Shown here piece after piece: positions 14,886-22,038 of a DNA stretch of 33,875 nt. Where the stretch lies: contig WQXR01000002.1 of the NCBI GenBank assembly GCA_009784745.1, positions 1 through 33,875 of the forward strand, given 5' to 3'. The notes under the pieces are model-generated. The model searched no databases. It was not told the origin of the DNA and saw nothing but the letters and a program-made list of their open reading frames with translations. The position numbers were made by a program, and so were the translations under genes. The DNA is from Methanomassiliicoccaceae archaeon. Its GTDB lineage: Archaea > Thermoplasmatota > Thermoplasmata > Methanomassiliicoccales > Methanomethylophilaceae. The number at the start of each line of letters is the position of its first letter. Position 1 is the first letter of the stretch.

Positions 14886-15176
14886 TCAGTTATTTCTTTT
14901 CAGGTGCTCCGGACGAGCCACCACCATTTTTAATTTGTTGCCGTCGTAGACATTGACCTCATATGCCGATCCCCTCTGTCCCACCACCACACCGGTGAGT
15001 CCGTGGAACCTTGAGAACGGCATCCCGTTGTGGACGCTCGGGTCTATGATGATATTCACCTTATCACCTTCCGCGAACTCCTGGAACCCTCTCGTTATCG
15101 GCGAAAGTCCGCGTGCTCTCGGTCTCTTGGACATGAGCGTACGGGTCTTTGTCCTTGTGCCTTTAGATGCTTTCAT
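14886..15176 (-). CDS. rpl21e: 50S ribosomal protein L21e
   Basis: A 96-residue basic protein with the L21e pattern: KGTRTKTRTLMSKRPRARGLSP at the N-terminus, then an SH3-like core (EGDKVNIIIDPSVHNGMPFSRFHGLTG). It is part of the large ribosomal subunit. Its ATG overlaps the pus10 stop (ATGA) and it ends 12 bases before rpoF, so translation is coupled through the cluster. Confidence 0.95.
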   Translation of the reverse strand: MKASKGTRTKTRTLMSKRPRARGLSPITRGFQEFAEGDKVNIIIDPSVHNGMPFSRFHGLTGVVVGQRGSAYEVNVYDGNKLKMVVARPEHLKRNN

Positions 15177-16405
15177 CTGATTACCTCGTGATCGTTGATC
15201 GCCAACACATCAAGCGTCTCCACACGGCATTGAACACCGAGAACTTCGGAGAAGTTCGGTCTGCTCCTGCCATCGTCGCCGGATACGAATTCTTTTACAT
15301 ATGTTCCCGAGCCCGTTTCAAGGGTCAGGTTGAATGTATCGTCATCGATCCAGTCGGCCTCGACCCAGAGGATCTCCCTTTTTCTTACGAGATCGGCACG
15401 TCTGTGCTCGACTCTCGCAGGGGTCCTCTGTTCAATACAGAGATTCCTGAATGTCCGGGCTACCTCATTTACTCTCTCTTTATTAACTTTACCATCTGCC
15501 TTCACTTTTACTTTATATGTTTTAGTGGGCGTCATTTCCTTTATTTTCTGAACGGAACCCCTTGAAACGAACCGGAGGCTGTTGAATTTCGCAAGTTCGG
15601 AAAGATTCGCTCTTTTCTCTAATTCGTCGAGATCTATCGCTCTTTTCCGAGGTGTGCTTATCTCAAGCACGAACGGTCTTCCCGTTCCGAGCGTCAGTGC
15701 ATCAATGTCCTCACGTCCCATGCCGTGAAGGAAATGTTCCGAACCGTCGCTCATCTCTAACGCAATGTCACCTATTATCTCCTGCACGGAGGTAAGATAC
15801 ATCTTGCCGGCGCCTTTGCATCTCGGACATCCTTTTCCTTTACAGACCCTGCACGGCCAGATCGTTTGCGGTATCTCTCTTGAAAGTTTGTTATACCTTC
15901 CGTAGATGAATATCGGCGCTATGTCCAATGTAACATCAGCGAAACGAACGTCAACGCATGCGACCACCTGAGGACTTTTGAATTCAACGGCACGGTTTAT
16001 CTTCGGTAATGCAAGTTTCCCTATCTCTCTGTTCAGTTCCGTTTTCAATGATTCTGCATTCTCCGTTCCCAGTTCTTCCCACAGCGCCTTCTCTTTGTCG
16101 GCCGTTCCCGGATCGATACGGGAACCTATGAGGAAATTTTCCGTATCTATCGACAAAATACTTTCTGCGCATGCGTCCGCAAATCTGTCGAGAATAAGAA
16201 AGACGTCATCGCACAGCGAACAGTTCTTCGGAACGTTCGTATCGATGCCCCTTGATGAAAGCGCATCCCTTATCATGCGTCCGCGCTCATCGTTGGTCAT
16301 CCCCGTTCCCAATTTGCCGAACAGACGTCCGAGGCAGTGATCGCATAATCCTTTCTTCACAGCCATCTCGGCAATAGAAAGATTATCATATACCCAGTCA
16401 TTCAA
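15173..16405 (-). CDS. pus10: tRNA pseudouridine synthase Pus10
   Basis: Pus10 makes pseudouridine 54 and 55 in the T-loop of archaeal tRNAs. The protein (410 residues from the proposed start) has an N-terminal zinc module (CDHCLGRLFGKLGTG with a later CSLC pair), a second CxxC pair (CRVCKGKGCPRCKGAG) and the catalytic core. The core contains GMGREDIDALTLGTGRPFV, whose Asp is the nucleophile, and KEFVSGDDGRSRPNFSE near the end. The track ORF begins at 16495 inside the KH gene. I prefer TTG 16405, which has GAGGCGAT four bases upstream and begins just after the KH stop. ATG 16366 is an alternative. Confidence 0.92.
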   Translation of the reverse strand: MNDWVYDNLSIAEMAVKKGLCDHCLGRLFGKLGTGMTNDERGRMIRDALSSRGIDTNVPKNCSLCDDVFLILDRFADACAESILSIDTENFLIGSRIDPGTADKEKALWEELGTENAESLKTELNREIGKLALPKINRAVEFKSPQVVACVDVRFADVTLDIAPIFIYGRYNKLSREIPQTIWPCRVCKGKGCPRCKGAGKMYLTSVQEIIGDIALEMSDGSEHFLHGMGREDIDALTLGTGRPFVLEISTPRKRAIDLDELEKRANLSELAKFNSLRFVSRGSVQKIKEMTPTKTYKVKVKADGKVNKERVNEVARTFRNLCIEQRTPARVEHRRADLVRKREILWVEADWIDDDTFNLTLETGSGTYVKEFVSGDDGRSRPNFSEVLGVQCRVETLDVLAINDHEVIR

Positions 16406-16415
16406 ATTTATCGCC

Positions 16416-16958
16416 TCAGATATCGAATCCCATCTCAGCGATCCTGAGTTTAGGGCGTTGTCCTTCAAGGTATCTGTACACGGTCGAATGCTCACTTCCG
16501 TTCAGTAATAATTCGATAGCATGCTTCGCCACCGGCAGACCGACAGATGATCCTATGAGCGCTATGGTATTGCCGTAAACTGACATACTGACGCCCGCAA
16601 GGTCCTCTATCAGGCTTCGTGTCCTTCCGCCTTGTCCTATGACACGGCCCCGTACGCGGGCCAGCTGATTATTGCGGCCGCCGACAAATTCCTTCAGATC
16701 GATAACTTCCAAATATTCATCATCGGTGAACAGTCTCATCGCACGTTCCGGTGAGAAGCCGCGGCCTATCGCCTTTACGACGTCCATCAGTTCCAGTACC
16801 GCAAGCGGATCCTTTGCCTTATCGTCATGTATCAGGACCTCTCCTTCCTCGTCAACATCTATCTTGACGCCTGCTTTCTTCGAAAGCATCCTTTTCGTCT
16901 CGCCTTTGTTCCCTATTATCGCTCCGATACGGTCGCTCGGTATCCTGATGGATCTCAT
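16416..16958 (-). CDS. KH-domain rRNA-processing protein (Dim2/Pno1 type)
   Basis: A 180-residue protein with two KH-like modules. The first has RIGAIIGNKGETKRMLSKKAGVKIDVD. The second has RGRVIGQGGRTRSLIEDLAGVSMSVYGNTIALIG, the pattern of archaeal Dim2/Pno1 proteins that bind the 3' end of 16S rRNA during small-subunit assembly. Its ATG overlaps the rio1 stop (ATGA). The neighbours Rio1 and KsgA also act in late 16S maturation, which supports this role. Confidence 0.92.
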   Translation of the reverse strand: MRSIRIPSDRIGAIIGNKGETKRMLSKKAGVKIDVDEEGEVLIHDDKAKDPLAVLELMDVVKAIGRGFSPERAMRLFTDDEYLEVIDLKEFVGGRNNQLARVRGRVIGQGGRTRSLIEDLAGVSMSVYGNTIALIGSSVGLPVAKHAIELLLNGSEHSTVYRYLEGQRPKLRIAEMGFDI

Positions 16959-17734
16959 TCCTCTTCCTCCGTGTTCAGGGTCTCTTTCATTATCACGTCC
17001 GATTTAATTATATCGGCACCGCGATTCTTGAAAAAGCGGTTCACGTTCTCAATGTCACGTAACAAGAATTCCTTGGCGTTGAAGTGATCGGCGGTCATCG
17101 CTTGGCCGCAGTCTATCAGTATCGGCCCCTCTTCCGGCATCAAGATGTTATATTCGCTCATGTCGCCGTGAACAAGGTGCGCCTCCTGCCATCCGTCGAT
17201 TATGAAAGAGATCACTTCATCATAAGTTTCGGTGGGCTCTTCAAGTATCACATCTTTGAGTTGCGGCGCAGGGCCGTTCTCGTTGCCTATGTATTCCGTT
17301 ACTAAGCAATTCTTAGCATATGATACCGGTTCAGGTACAGGGATCTCCGCTTCATAATATCGTTGAAGATTTCTGAACTCTTTGTTCGTCCAAGCGTATA
17401 TCATCTTCCTTCTGTTTCCCGTCAATCCCTTGAATCTCGGATCACCTTCGATATATTTCCCGAAATGTTTGAACGTTGACGTGGACGTTCTGAATATCTT
17501 CAGCGCGAACGGTTCTCCTTCCTCCGATTCAGCATAAAAGACATTGCCTTCCTTTCCTGTTGATATGGGAAATTTTACGGAATCGATGATACCGGAGGTC
17601 ATCATATCATATATCGTCAGAAGCGTCTGTTTATCAAATACCTCATCAACTGTCTGGCGTTCATCGCCGGTACGGTTGGTTTTAAGCGCATCGACACGCG
17701 CTTCCAGATAAGAGTACATCTCGTCGTATGACAT
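16955..17734 (-). CDS. rio1: RIO-type serine/threonine kinase Rio1
   Basis: A 259-residue atypical kinase acting in late small-subunit maturation. The visible motifs are the nucleotide loop STGKEGNVFYA, ALKIFR (lysine), the RIO insert (YIEGDPRFKGLTGNRRKMIYAWTNKEFRNL), catalytic LVHGDMSEYNIL and metal-binding ILIDCGQA. The tail is acidic (NTEEEE). The track ORF extends to 17944 across the upstream gene; the real start is ATG 17734, 8 bases after the aIF1A stop. Confidence 0.95.
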   Translation of the reverse strand: MSYDEMYSYLEARVDALKTNRTGDERQTVDEVFDKQTLLTIYDMMTSGIIDSVKFPISTGKEGNVFYAESEEGEPFALKIFRTSTSTFKHFGKYIEGDPRFKGLTGNRRKMIYAWTNKEFRNLQRYYEAEIPVPEPVSYAKNCLVTEYIGNENGPAPQLKDVILEEPTETYDEVISFIIDGWQEAHLVHGDMSEYNILMPEEGPILIDCGQAMTADHFNAKEFLLRDIENVNRFFKNRGADIIKSDVIMKETLNTEEEE

Positions 17735-17742
17735 TTTAACGC

Positions 17743-18072
17743 TCAGAATATGTCGAGGTTCTTGGGGACCTTCCCTCTTTTGCTCAGATTCACGGCTTGT
17801 GTCTTCGTGTATCGGAACCTTACATCGCATTTGTCCGGCTGGAAATCCCAAAGCGAGATTATCAGCAGATCGCCTTCGCGTATCCACATCCTTTTCTTTA
17901 TCTTCCCGGGGATACGGCCCATTCTCGAAACGCCGTCCTCGCACATCACTTTTATCTTGGATGCTCCGAGCAGCTGATCCGCTATGCCGAACATCTCACC
18001 TTCCTTTATGTTCGGGAGGCGTACACGTGAAACATCCTCGTCCGGACTCTCCAGCGGCTCATGGTCACTCAT
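17743..18072 (-). CDS. Translation initiation factor aIF1A
   Basis: A 109-residue OB-fold protein of the eIF1A family, which binds the A-site of the small subunit and promotes initiator tRNA binding. Family features are MFGIADQLLGASKIKVMCEDG, MGRIPGKIKKRMWIREGD and the hydrophobic DLLIISLWDF. The track starts at 18087. I prefer ATG 18072 (MSDHEPLESPDED), because the TATA element TTTTAAATA at 18102-18110 predicts transcription starting close to 18080. It is the first gene of the ten-gene minus-strand information operon. Confidence 0.92.
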   Translation of the reverse strand: MSDHEPLESPDEDVSRVRLPNIKEGEMFGIADQLLGASKIKVMCEDGVSRMGRIPGKIKKRMWIREGDLLIISLWDFQPDKCDVRFRYTKTQAVNLSKRGKVPKNLDIF

Positions 18073-18101
18073 TGTTATCGTTCGCATCCATCATATGGAC
18101 G

Positions 18102-18110
18102 TATTTAAAA
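18102..18110 (-). promoter_or_regulatory. TATA element of the aIF1A-to-polB operon
   Basis: TTTTAAATA on the minus strand lies about 26 bases before the predicted start near 18080, giving a nearly leaderless aIF1A message. No comparable promoter was noticed in the short gaps within the operon down to polB. Confidence 0.4.
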
Positions 18111-18218
18111 TATTCTCAGCGTTCACCGTATACGCGTATCATCGGTCCTTGTTACTAAAAGTAAGCATATGGTGTTCATTATCCTCGGAACGTAACAATC
18201 TTTTAATGTTTTCTGATC

Positions 18219-18270
18219 GTTCGTTCGCAAGAGGTTCGACGCTATCGAAAGTGCTTCCGGACGGACGAAC
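18219..18270. other. Imperfect hairpin, possible terminator or small RNA
   Basis: GTTCGTTCG pairs with CGGACGAAC (9 pairs, one G-U), with an inner TTCGA-CGCTA-TCGAA hairpin. AAATTTTAAGG follows on the plus strand. It sits in the 550-base gap between aIF1A and pgk, separate from the larger structured RNA. No homology is recognised. Confidence 0.3.
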
Positions 18271-18332
18271 AAATTTTAAGGAGCCAGATGTTAAATATTA
18301 AACACTGATTACGAGACAAAAGTGATAATCGC

Positions 18333-18343
18333 CGTTTAAAATA
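18333..18343 (+). promoter_or_regulatory. TATA element for the structured RNA
   Basis: GTTTAAAATAA on the plus strand would start transcription near 18362-18368. That is just upstream of the first strong hairpin of the structured RNA and about 95 bases before the mini-ORF. Confidence 0.35.
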
Positions 18344-18361
18344 AAATTCATATAATCAGAC

Positions 18362-18600
18362 GAATATGCCGCGATTACCGGGAAAAACGGGAAGCTCCGG
18401 ATACCGCCGCGAGTTTCCAGCAGTGGCGGTATCCGGAACCGTTACGGAGGAGGTGATATCTATGCGCCGAATTCTACGGATTCGGATCACCGTTATTATC
18501 GGTGACCTCAAGATCATTATCGATCTTGAAGTACCTTGAGACCGGTCGTCTAGCCCGCGTTACGGGCTCGGTCCTTCGGGCCGTTACTTCCTCCCAGTTT
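18362..18600 (+). ncRNA. Unrecognised structured RNA between aIF1A and pgk
   Basis: The region opens with a perfect 13-pair hairpin (TCCGGATACCGCC / GGCGGTATCCGGA, 18396-18437). A long-range helix GGAGGAGGT/ACTTCCTCC (18446-18454 with 18586-18594) then encloses five consecutive hairpins: CCGAAT/ATTCGG, TCACCG/CGGTGA, TCAAGATC/GATCTTGA, AGCCCG/CGGGCT and GGTCC/GGGCC. A TATA element precedes it on the plus strand. I compared it by eye with RNase P RNA (no GAGGAAAGTC) and SRP RNA (no GGAAG..AGCA helix 8) and found neither. The outer helix covers a perfect Shine-Dalgarno site for a 25-codon ORF, so it may be a regulated small message rather than a pure non-coding RNA. Confidence 0.5.
18462..18539 (+). 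CDS. Mini-ORF, 25 residues, inside the structured RNA
   Basis: ATG is preceded by a full-length Shine-Dalgarno site GGAGGTGAT, four bases upstream, the best ribosome binding site noticed in the window. The peptide starts MRRILRIRITVIIGDL and ends DLEVP: basic at the N-terminus, then alternating hydrophobic residues. The coding bases themselves form three hairpins, which may mean the reading frame is incidental to RNA structure. No family is recognised. It could be a leader peptide, a small membrane-active peptide, or not translated. Confidence 0.3.
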   Translation: MRRILRIRITVIIGDLKIIIDLEVP

Positions 18601-18639
18601 ATCATGCATATCGATGTATATAAATTCATTCGGTCCCGA

Positions 18640-19863
18640 TCAGAACTTCTTGAACGAATACCTTAACGCTTCCACCGCCGGTAATTCTTTTCCTAAAAGG
18701 AATGTCTCCAATGCGCCTCCGGCCGTGCTTACGTATGAAAAACCATCGGTCATGTCGAACATATCGGCAGCGCCTATCGTATGGCCGCCTCCGATGACGG
18801 ACTGACCTTTGCTCTCTGTCATCGCCATCATCAATTCTTTCGTGCCTTTTCCGAATCCTTCTTTTTCGTACAGTCCCGCAGGGCCGGACATGAATGACGT
18901 TCTCGATGATGTTAACACTTTACCGAACTTTTCAATGGAATCGTCACCTATGTCAAGCGCCGCCTCCGGTACCGGAAGATCACCGACCCTTACATTCACA
19001 CGTTTGCCGTTACGTTCAACGGCAACATCCGCAGGCAACAGGATCCTTTGACCGTACCTTGTCATCATATCCTTGGCAGCATTCACATTCTCAGGGGTCA
19101 TCTCTTCCTTGAGGAATTCCATGCTTCCGGGGCCGAGGTCAACGCCCCTTGCCGAAAGGAACGCATTTCCTGCAAGTCCCGTAAGTATCACAGTATCGGC
19201 GGTATTGCTTCCCAGAACATGATCTATCATCGGCGACACATCGCCGAACTTGGCACCGCCCAGAACGAACACGGAAGGTCTTCTCGGTTCTCCGAATATC
19301 GACCGGAGCGCGTATATCTCCTTCGCCATGAGCCTTCCGGATGCCGACCTCACCTTTACAGGAAAACCGACGAGCGAGCATTGTGACCTGTGAGCGGCGC
19401 CGAACGCGTCGCATATGTAATAATCAATGAACGGGACCAGCTCGTTGACCAATTCCGAATCAGCGTGACCGTTCATGTCCAATTTCAAAGTTTCGCATTC
19501 AAGCCCGCGGACATTCTCAAGCATAAGTACATCTCCCGCGGAAAGTGATCTTATTCTCTCCTTCGCGTCGTTCCCGATTATATCGTTAACGTACTGGACG
19601 CAATGATTAAGATGTTCCGAAAGTCTTTTCGAATGCTGTTCCATGGGAATGAAATCCCATTTTCCTTTCCTGCTCTGGTGCGCCAGTATGACTACTTTTG
19701 CTTTCTTTCCCATAAGTTCCCTGACCGTCGGAACTATCCTGCGTATCCTGGAATCATTTATGATCTGTAAAGTTCCCTTATCAAGCGGGCAGTTGATGTC
19801 CACCCTCAATAATACTGTCTTTTCCTTGAGGTCGAGATCTTCCAAGGTGTGAAAATCTTTCAT
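18640..19863 (-). CDS. pgk: Phosphoglycerate kinase
   Basis: A 407-residue enzyme that interconverts 1,3-bisphosphoglycerate and 3-phosphoglycerate with ADP/ATP. Archaeal PGK motifs are VLLRVDINCPLDKG near the N-terminus, LAHQSRKG, LENVRGLECE, VLGGAKFGDV and the C-terminal VIGGGHTIGAADMF with STAGGALETFLLG. The ATG at 19863 has GAGGATC just upstream. The track ATG at 19875 overlaps the gap stop and is the alternative. It is co-transcribed with gap, giving a two-gene lower glycolysis/gluconeogenesis unit. Confidence 0.95.
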   Translation of the reverse strand: MKDFHTLEDLDLKEKTVLLRVDINCPLDKGTLQIINDSRIRRIVPTVRELMGKKAKVVILAHQSRKGKWDFIPMEQHSKRLSEHLNHCVQYVNDIIGNDAKERIRSLSAGDVLMLENVRGLECETLKLDMNGHADSELVNELVPFIDYYICDAFGAAHRSQCSLVGFPVKVRSASGRLMAKEIYALRSIFGEPRRPSVFVLGGAKFGDVSPMIDHVLGSNTADTVILTGLAGNAFLSARGVDLGPGSMEFLKEEMTPENVNAAKDMMTRYGQRILLPADVAVERNGKRVNVRVGDLPVPEAALDIGDDSIEKFGKVLTSSRTSFMSGPAGLYEKEGFGKGTKELMMAMTESKGQSVIGGGHTIGAADMFDMTDGFSYVSTAGGALETFLLGKELPAVEALRYSFKKF

Positions 19864-19871
19864 ATTGATCC

Positions 19872-20882
19872 TCATATCCCCATTGCCTTATCCGTCCTGC
19901 TCATAGACGCAGAAGCATTCTCCTCCGTTTTGCACATGGATCGTATGCAATCTATTATCTCGGGGATGACATCACTTTCCTGATGTACCGCCTGATAATA
20001 GTACAGAGTATCGCCGACAACTTTCACGCCGTCCTCCCAAACAACGATCTCAAACATGTCGCCTCTCGATCTTCCGAGGTCTCGGGCAAGTTCCATTATC
20101 TGCGCCGATGATTTTATCCCGCTCTTTCCTTTGACGAGTTTCACGCGTTTCGTGTCCCTCCATAATGCAATTACATCTTCTGTGGAGGCCTCTGCGTTCA
20201 GTTTTACCATTATCGTGTGGAGATGCATTATCGTCGTCGGTACTTTCACGGCCATTGTCTGAATATTAAGCCAAGGCATTATGCTTTGAACATCCGGTCC
20301 GTGATGTGTCGGTATCTTCAATGACGGCTCTATGGCATTTATCGGACCGCTCTTGCTGTTGCCCGGGTCGGCGCTTCTCCTTATCAGAGTTGCGAACACA
20401 TTCTGTATCCCGTATCTCTTATCCAAAGGATATAACGTCCTTATCAGTCCGGTGGTGTTGCATGAGACCACACGCGAGAACTGTGCGCCCCATGATTCTT
20501 TGTAGTTCGCGGATGCGTTGAATGATATTCCCGTGAGGCTGTGATCCTCTCCGCCTTGGAATATTCCTTTCACACCGGCATCAGCATACTCTTTTTTGTA
20601 TCCTTCAGCAACATCTCCTGGTGTGCAATCAACGATGATATCAACTTTTTTGTACATGTCCCTTATCAGACCGGCCACTTTTATTCCGGCCTTCTTGAAT
20701 TCCGCCTTCGCTTCCTCATCAGGAACGTAAAGCGGATATCCGAGATCGTTCGCAGTATACGCTTCGAACGTCGGTCTTGTTTTTGTCACGCCGACAACCA
20801 TCATGTCATCTTGCTGTTCTATCGCCGTGGCAGCCCTTTTTCCTATCGTGCCGAACCCGTTTATACCGACCTTGACCTTCAT
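19872..20882 (-). CDS. gap: Glyceraldehyde-3-phosphate dehydrogenase, archaeal type II
   Basis: A 336-residue phosphorylating GAPDH of the archaeal class. The N-terminal Rossmann motif is KVGINGFGTIGKRAA, the catalytic cysteine lies in VVSCNTTGLIRTLYPL, and the archaeal stretch FATLIRRSADPGNSKSGPINAI follows. It feeds phosphoglycerate kinase, encoded next. No Shine-Dalgarno site precedes the ATG. An AT-rich element (CTTATCTTATG) lies about 25-30 bases upstream, so a leaderless transcript is likely. Confidence 0.95.
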   Translation of the reverse strand: MKVKVGINGFGTIGKRAATAIEQQDDMMVVGVTKTRPTFEAYTANDLGYPLYVPDEEAKAEFKKAGIKVAGLIRDMYKKVDIIVDCTPGDVAEGYKKEYADAGVKGIFQGGEDHSLTGISFNASANYKESWGAQFSRVVSCNTTGLIRTLYPLDKRYGIQNVFATLIRRSADPGNSKSGPINAIEPSLKIPTHHGPDVQSIMPWLNIQTMAVKVPTTIMHLHTIMVKLNAEASTEDVIALWRDTKRVKLVKGKSGIKSSAQIMELARDLGRSRGDMFEIVVWEDGVKVVGDTLYYYQAVHQESDVIPEIIDCIRSMCKTEENASASMSRTDKAMGI

Positions 20883-20966
20883 AATATCTTGGTGCGCGTA
20901 TGCGGTAGCATAAGATAAGGTTTTACTTCACCGAATACAAATTTTTCGTTCTTTCGGTACGTATGA

Positions 20967-21953
20967 TCAAATGTTCCAATGTCTTTTGAGGAATTTTCTG
21001 ACATTTTCCACGGCGATCACTCCGCCGAGGCCGTCCTCCATATCTTCGTTGTACTCCGGAACGATCTCTTTTCCCTCGAACGCCGCCAATACGCCGGCGA
21101 CCACTTCCGCGGTCGCACGCAGATGATATCCTCCTTCCAGAACGAATGCGATCTTTCCGTCAACGCTCTCTTTGATGAGCGCCTTGCACGCGTCAACGTA
21201 ACCTTGGGTGCTTAATCTTAAATTTGAATTCGGATCGCAGTAATGTGCGTCCACTCCTAAAGATACGACAATAAGTTCCGGTCCGTACTCCCTTATTATA
21301 GGTATGATGATCTCATTCATCGCTTTCCGGTATGCCCTGTTCCCAGATCCGGGGGGAAGCGGGATGTTGATCGTATATCCTTCACCGGAATGCGTTCCGA
21401 GATCCTCTTTCTGTCCGGTGCCCGTATACAGTTCAGATTCGTGACAATCGATGAACAGAACATCGTCGCGTCCGTAGAATATCTCTTCCGTTCCGTTGCC
21501 GTGATGCGCATCCAGATCGATTATTGCGGTTCTTACGCCGGCCGCTTCTACGGCAATGGCAACATTATTCAGATAACAGAATCCGCCTGCATATTCACGT
21601 TCGGCATGATGTCCAGGCGGACGCGTGATCGCAAGTGTCGGAACGCCGCTTAACGCAACTCCTACCGCAGTTTTGGCGATGGATGCGGACAGCATCGCAA
21701 GTCCGTACGTTCTTTTCGTCTGCAAGGTATCTTGGTCGCGCATGACGTTCTCGCTGCACTTCAGCGATGCGAGATGATCTTCCGTGTGAACTTTCAGAAC
21801 ATCCTCATCATTTATCATTATCGGCGATATGACGTCTCCCCACAAACGTTCCTTCTTCAGTTTCTTCGTTAACGTTTTTATTCTGAACGGGGACTCAGGG
21901 TGATCCTCCCATTGCACATGCTCCAAGACCTTACTGTGATAGACTATCGCCAT
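20967..21953 (-). CDS. Histone deacetylase / acetoin-utilisation family deacetylase
   Basis: A 328-residue zinc-dependent deacetylase of the arginase/HDAC fold, class II-like. The catalytic signatures are all present: TRPPGHHAEREYAGGFCYLNN, the zinc-binding DLDAHHGNGTEEIFY, and a later Asp in SLGVDAHYCDPN. ALVLEGGYHL-type residues (FVLEGGYHLRATAEVV) bind near the active site. The substrate may be acetylated protein or a small molecule such as an acetylpolyamine, which cannot be decided here. The start at 21953 matches the family N-terminus (MAIVYHSKVLEHVQW) and has GGAAGAC upstream; the track uses 21989. It is divergent from ilvB. Confidence 0.9.
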   Translation of the reverse strand: MAIVYHSKVLEHVQWEDHPESPFRIKTLTKKLKKERLWGDVISPIMINDEDVLKVHTEDHLASLKCSENVMRDQDTLQTKRTYGLAMLSASIAKTAVGVALSGVPTLAITRPPGHHAEREYAGGFCYLNNVAIAVEAAGVRTAIIDLDAHHGNGTEEIFYGRDDVLFIDCHESELYTGTGQKEDLGTHSGEGYTINIPLPPGSGNRAYRKAMNEIIIPIIREYGPELIVVSLGVDAHYCDPNSNLRLSTQGYVDACKALIKESVDGKIAFVLEGGYHLRATAEVVAGVLAAFEGKEIVPEYNEDMEDGLGGVIAVENVRKFLKRHWNI

Positions 21954-22038
21954 GGAATGTCTTCCTGTTTCCTCCGTTAATACAATCATATTAAATAAGT
22001 ATTAGTTTTCTTGTTGACACGAAACCGGAAGTGATGGC

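Noticed and set aside
15167-15565. 132-residue plus-strand ORF opposite pus10
   Set aside because: It is antisense to conserved pus10 coding sequence and has no ribosome binding site.
18362-18600. RNase P RNA or SRP RNA
   Set aside because: The conserved RNase P box (GAGGAAAGTC) and the SRP helix 8 core (GGAAG...AGCA) are missing on both strands. A covariance-model search could still overturn this.
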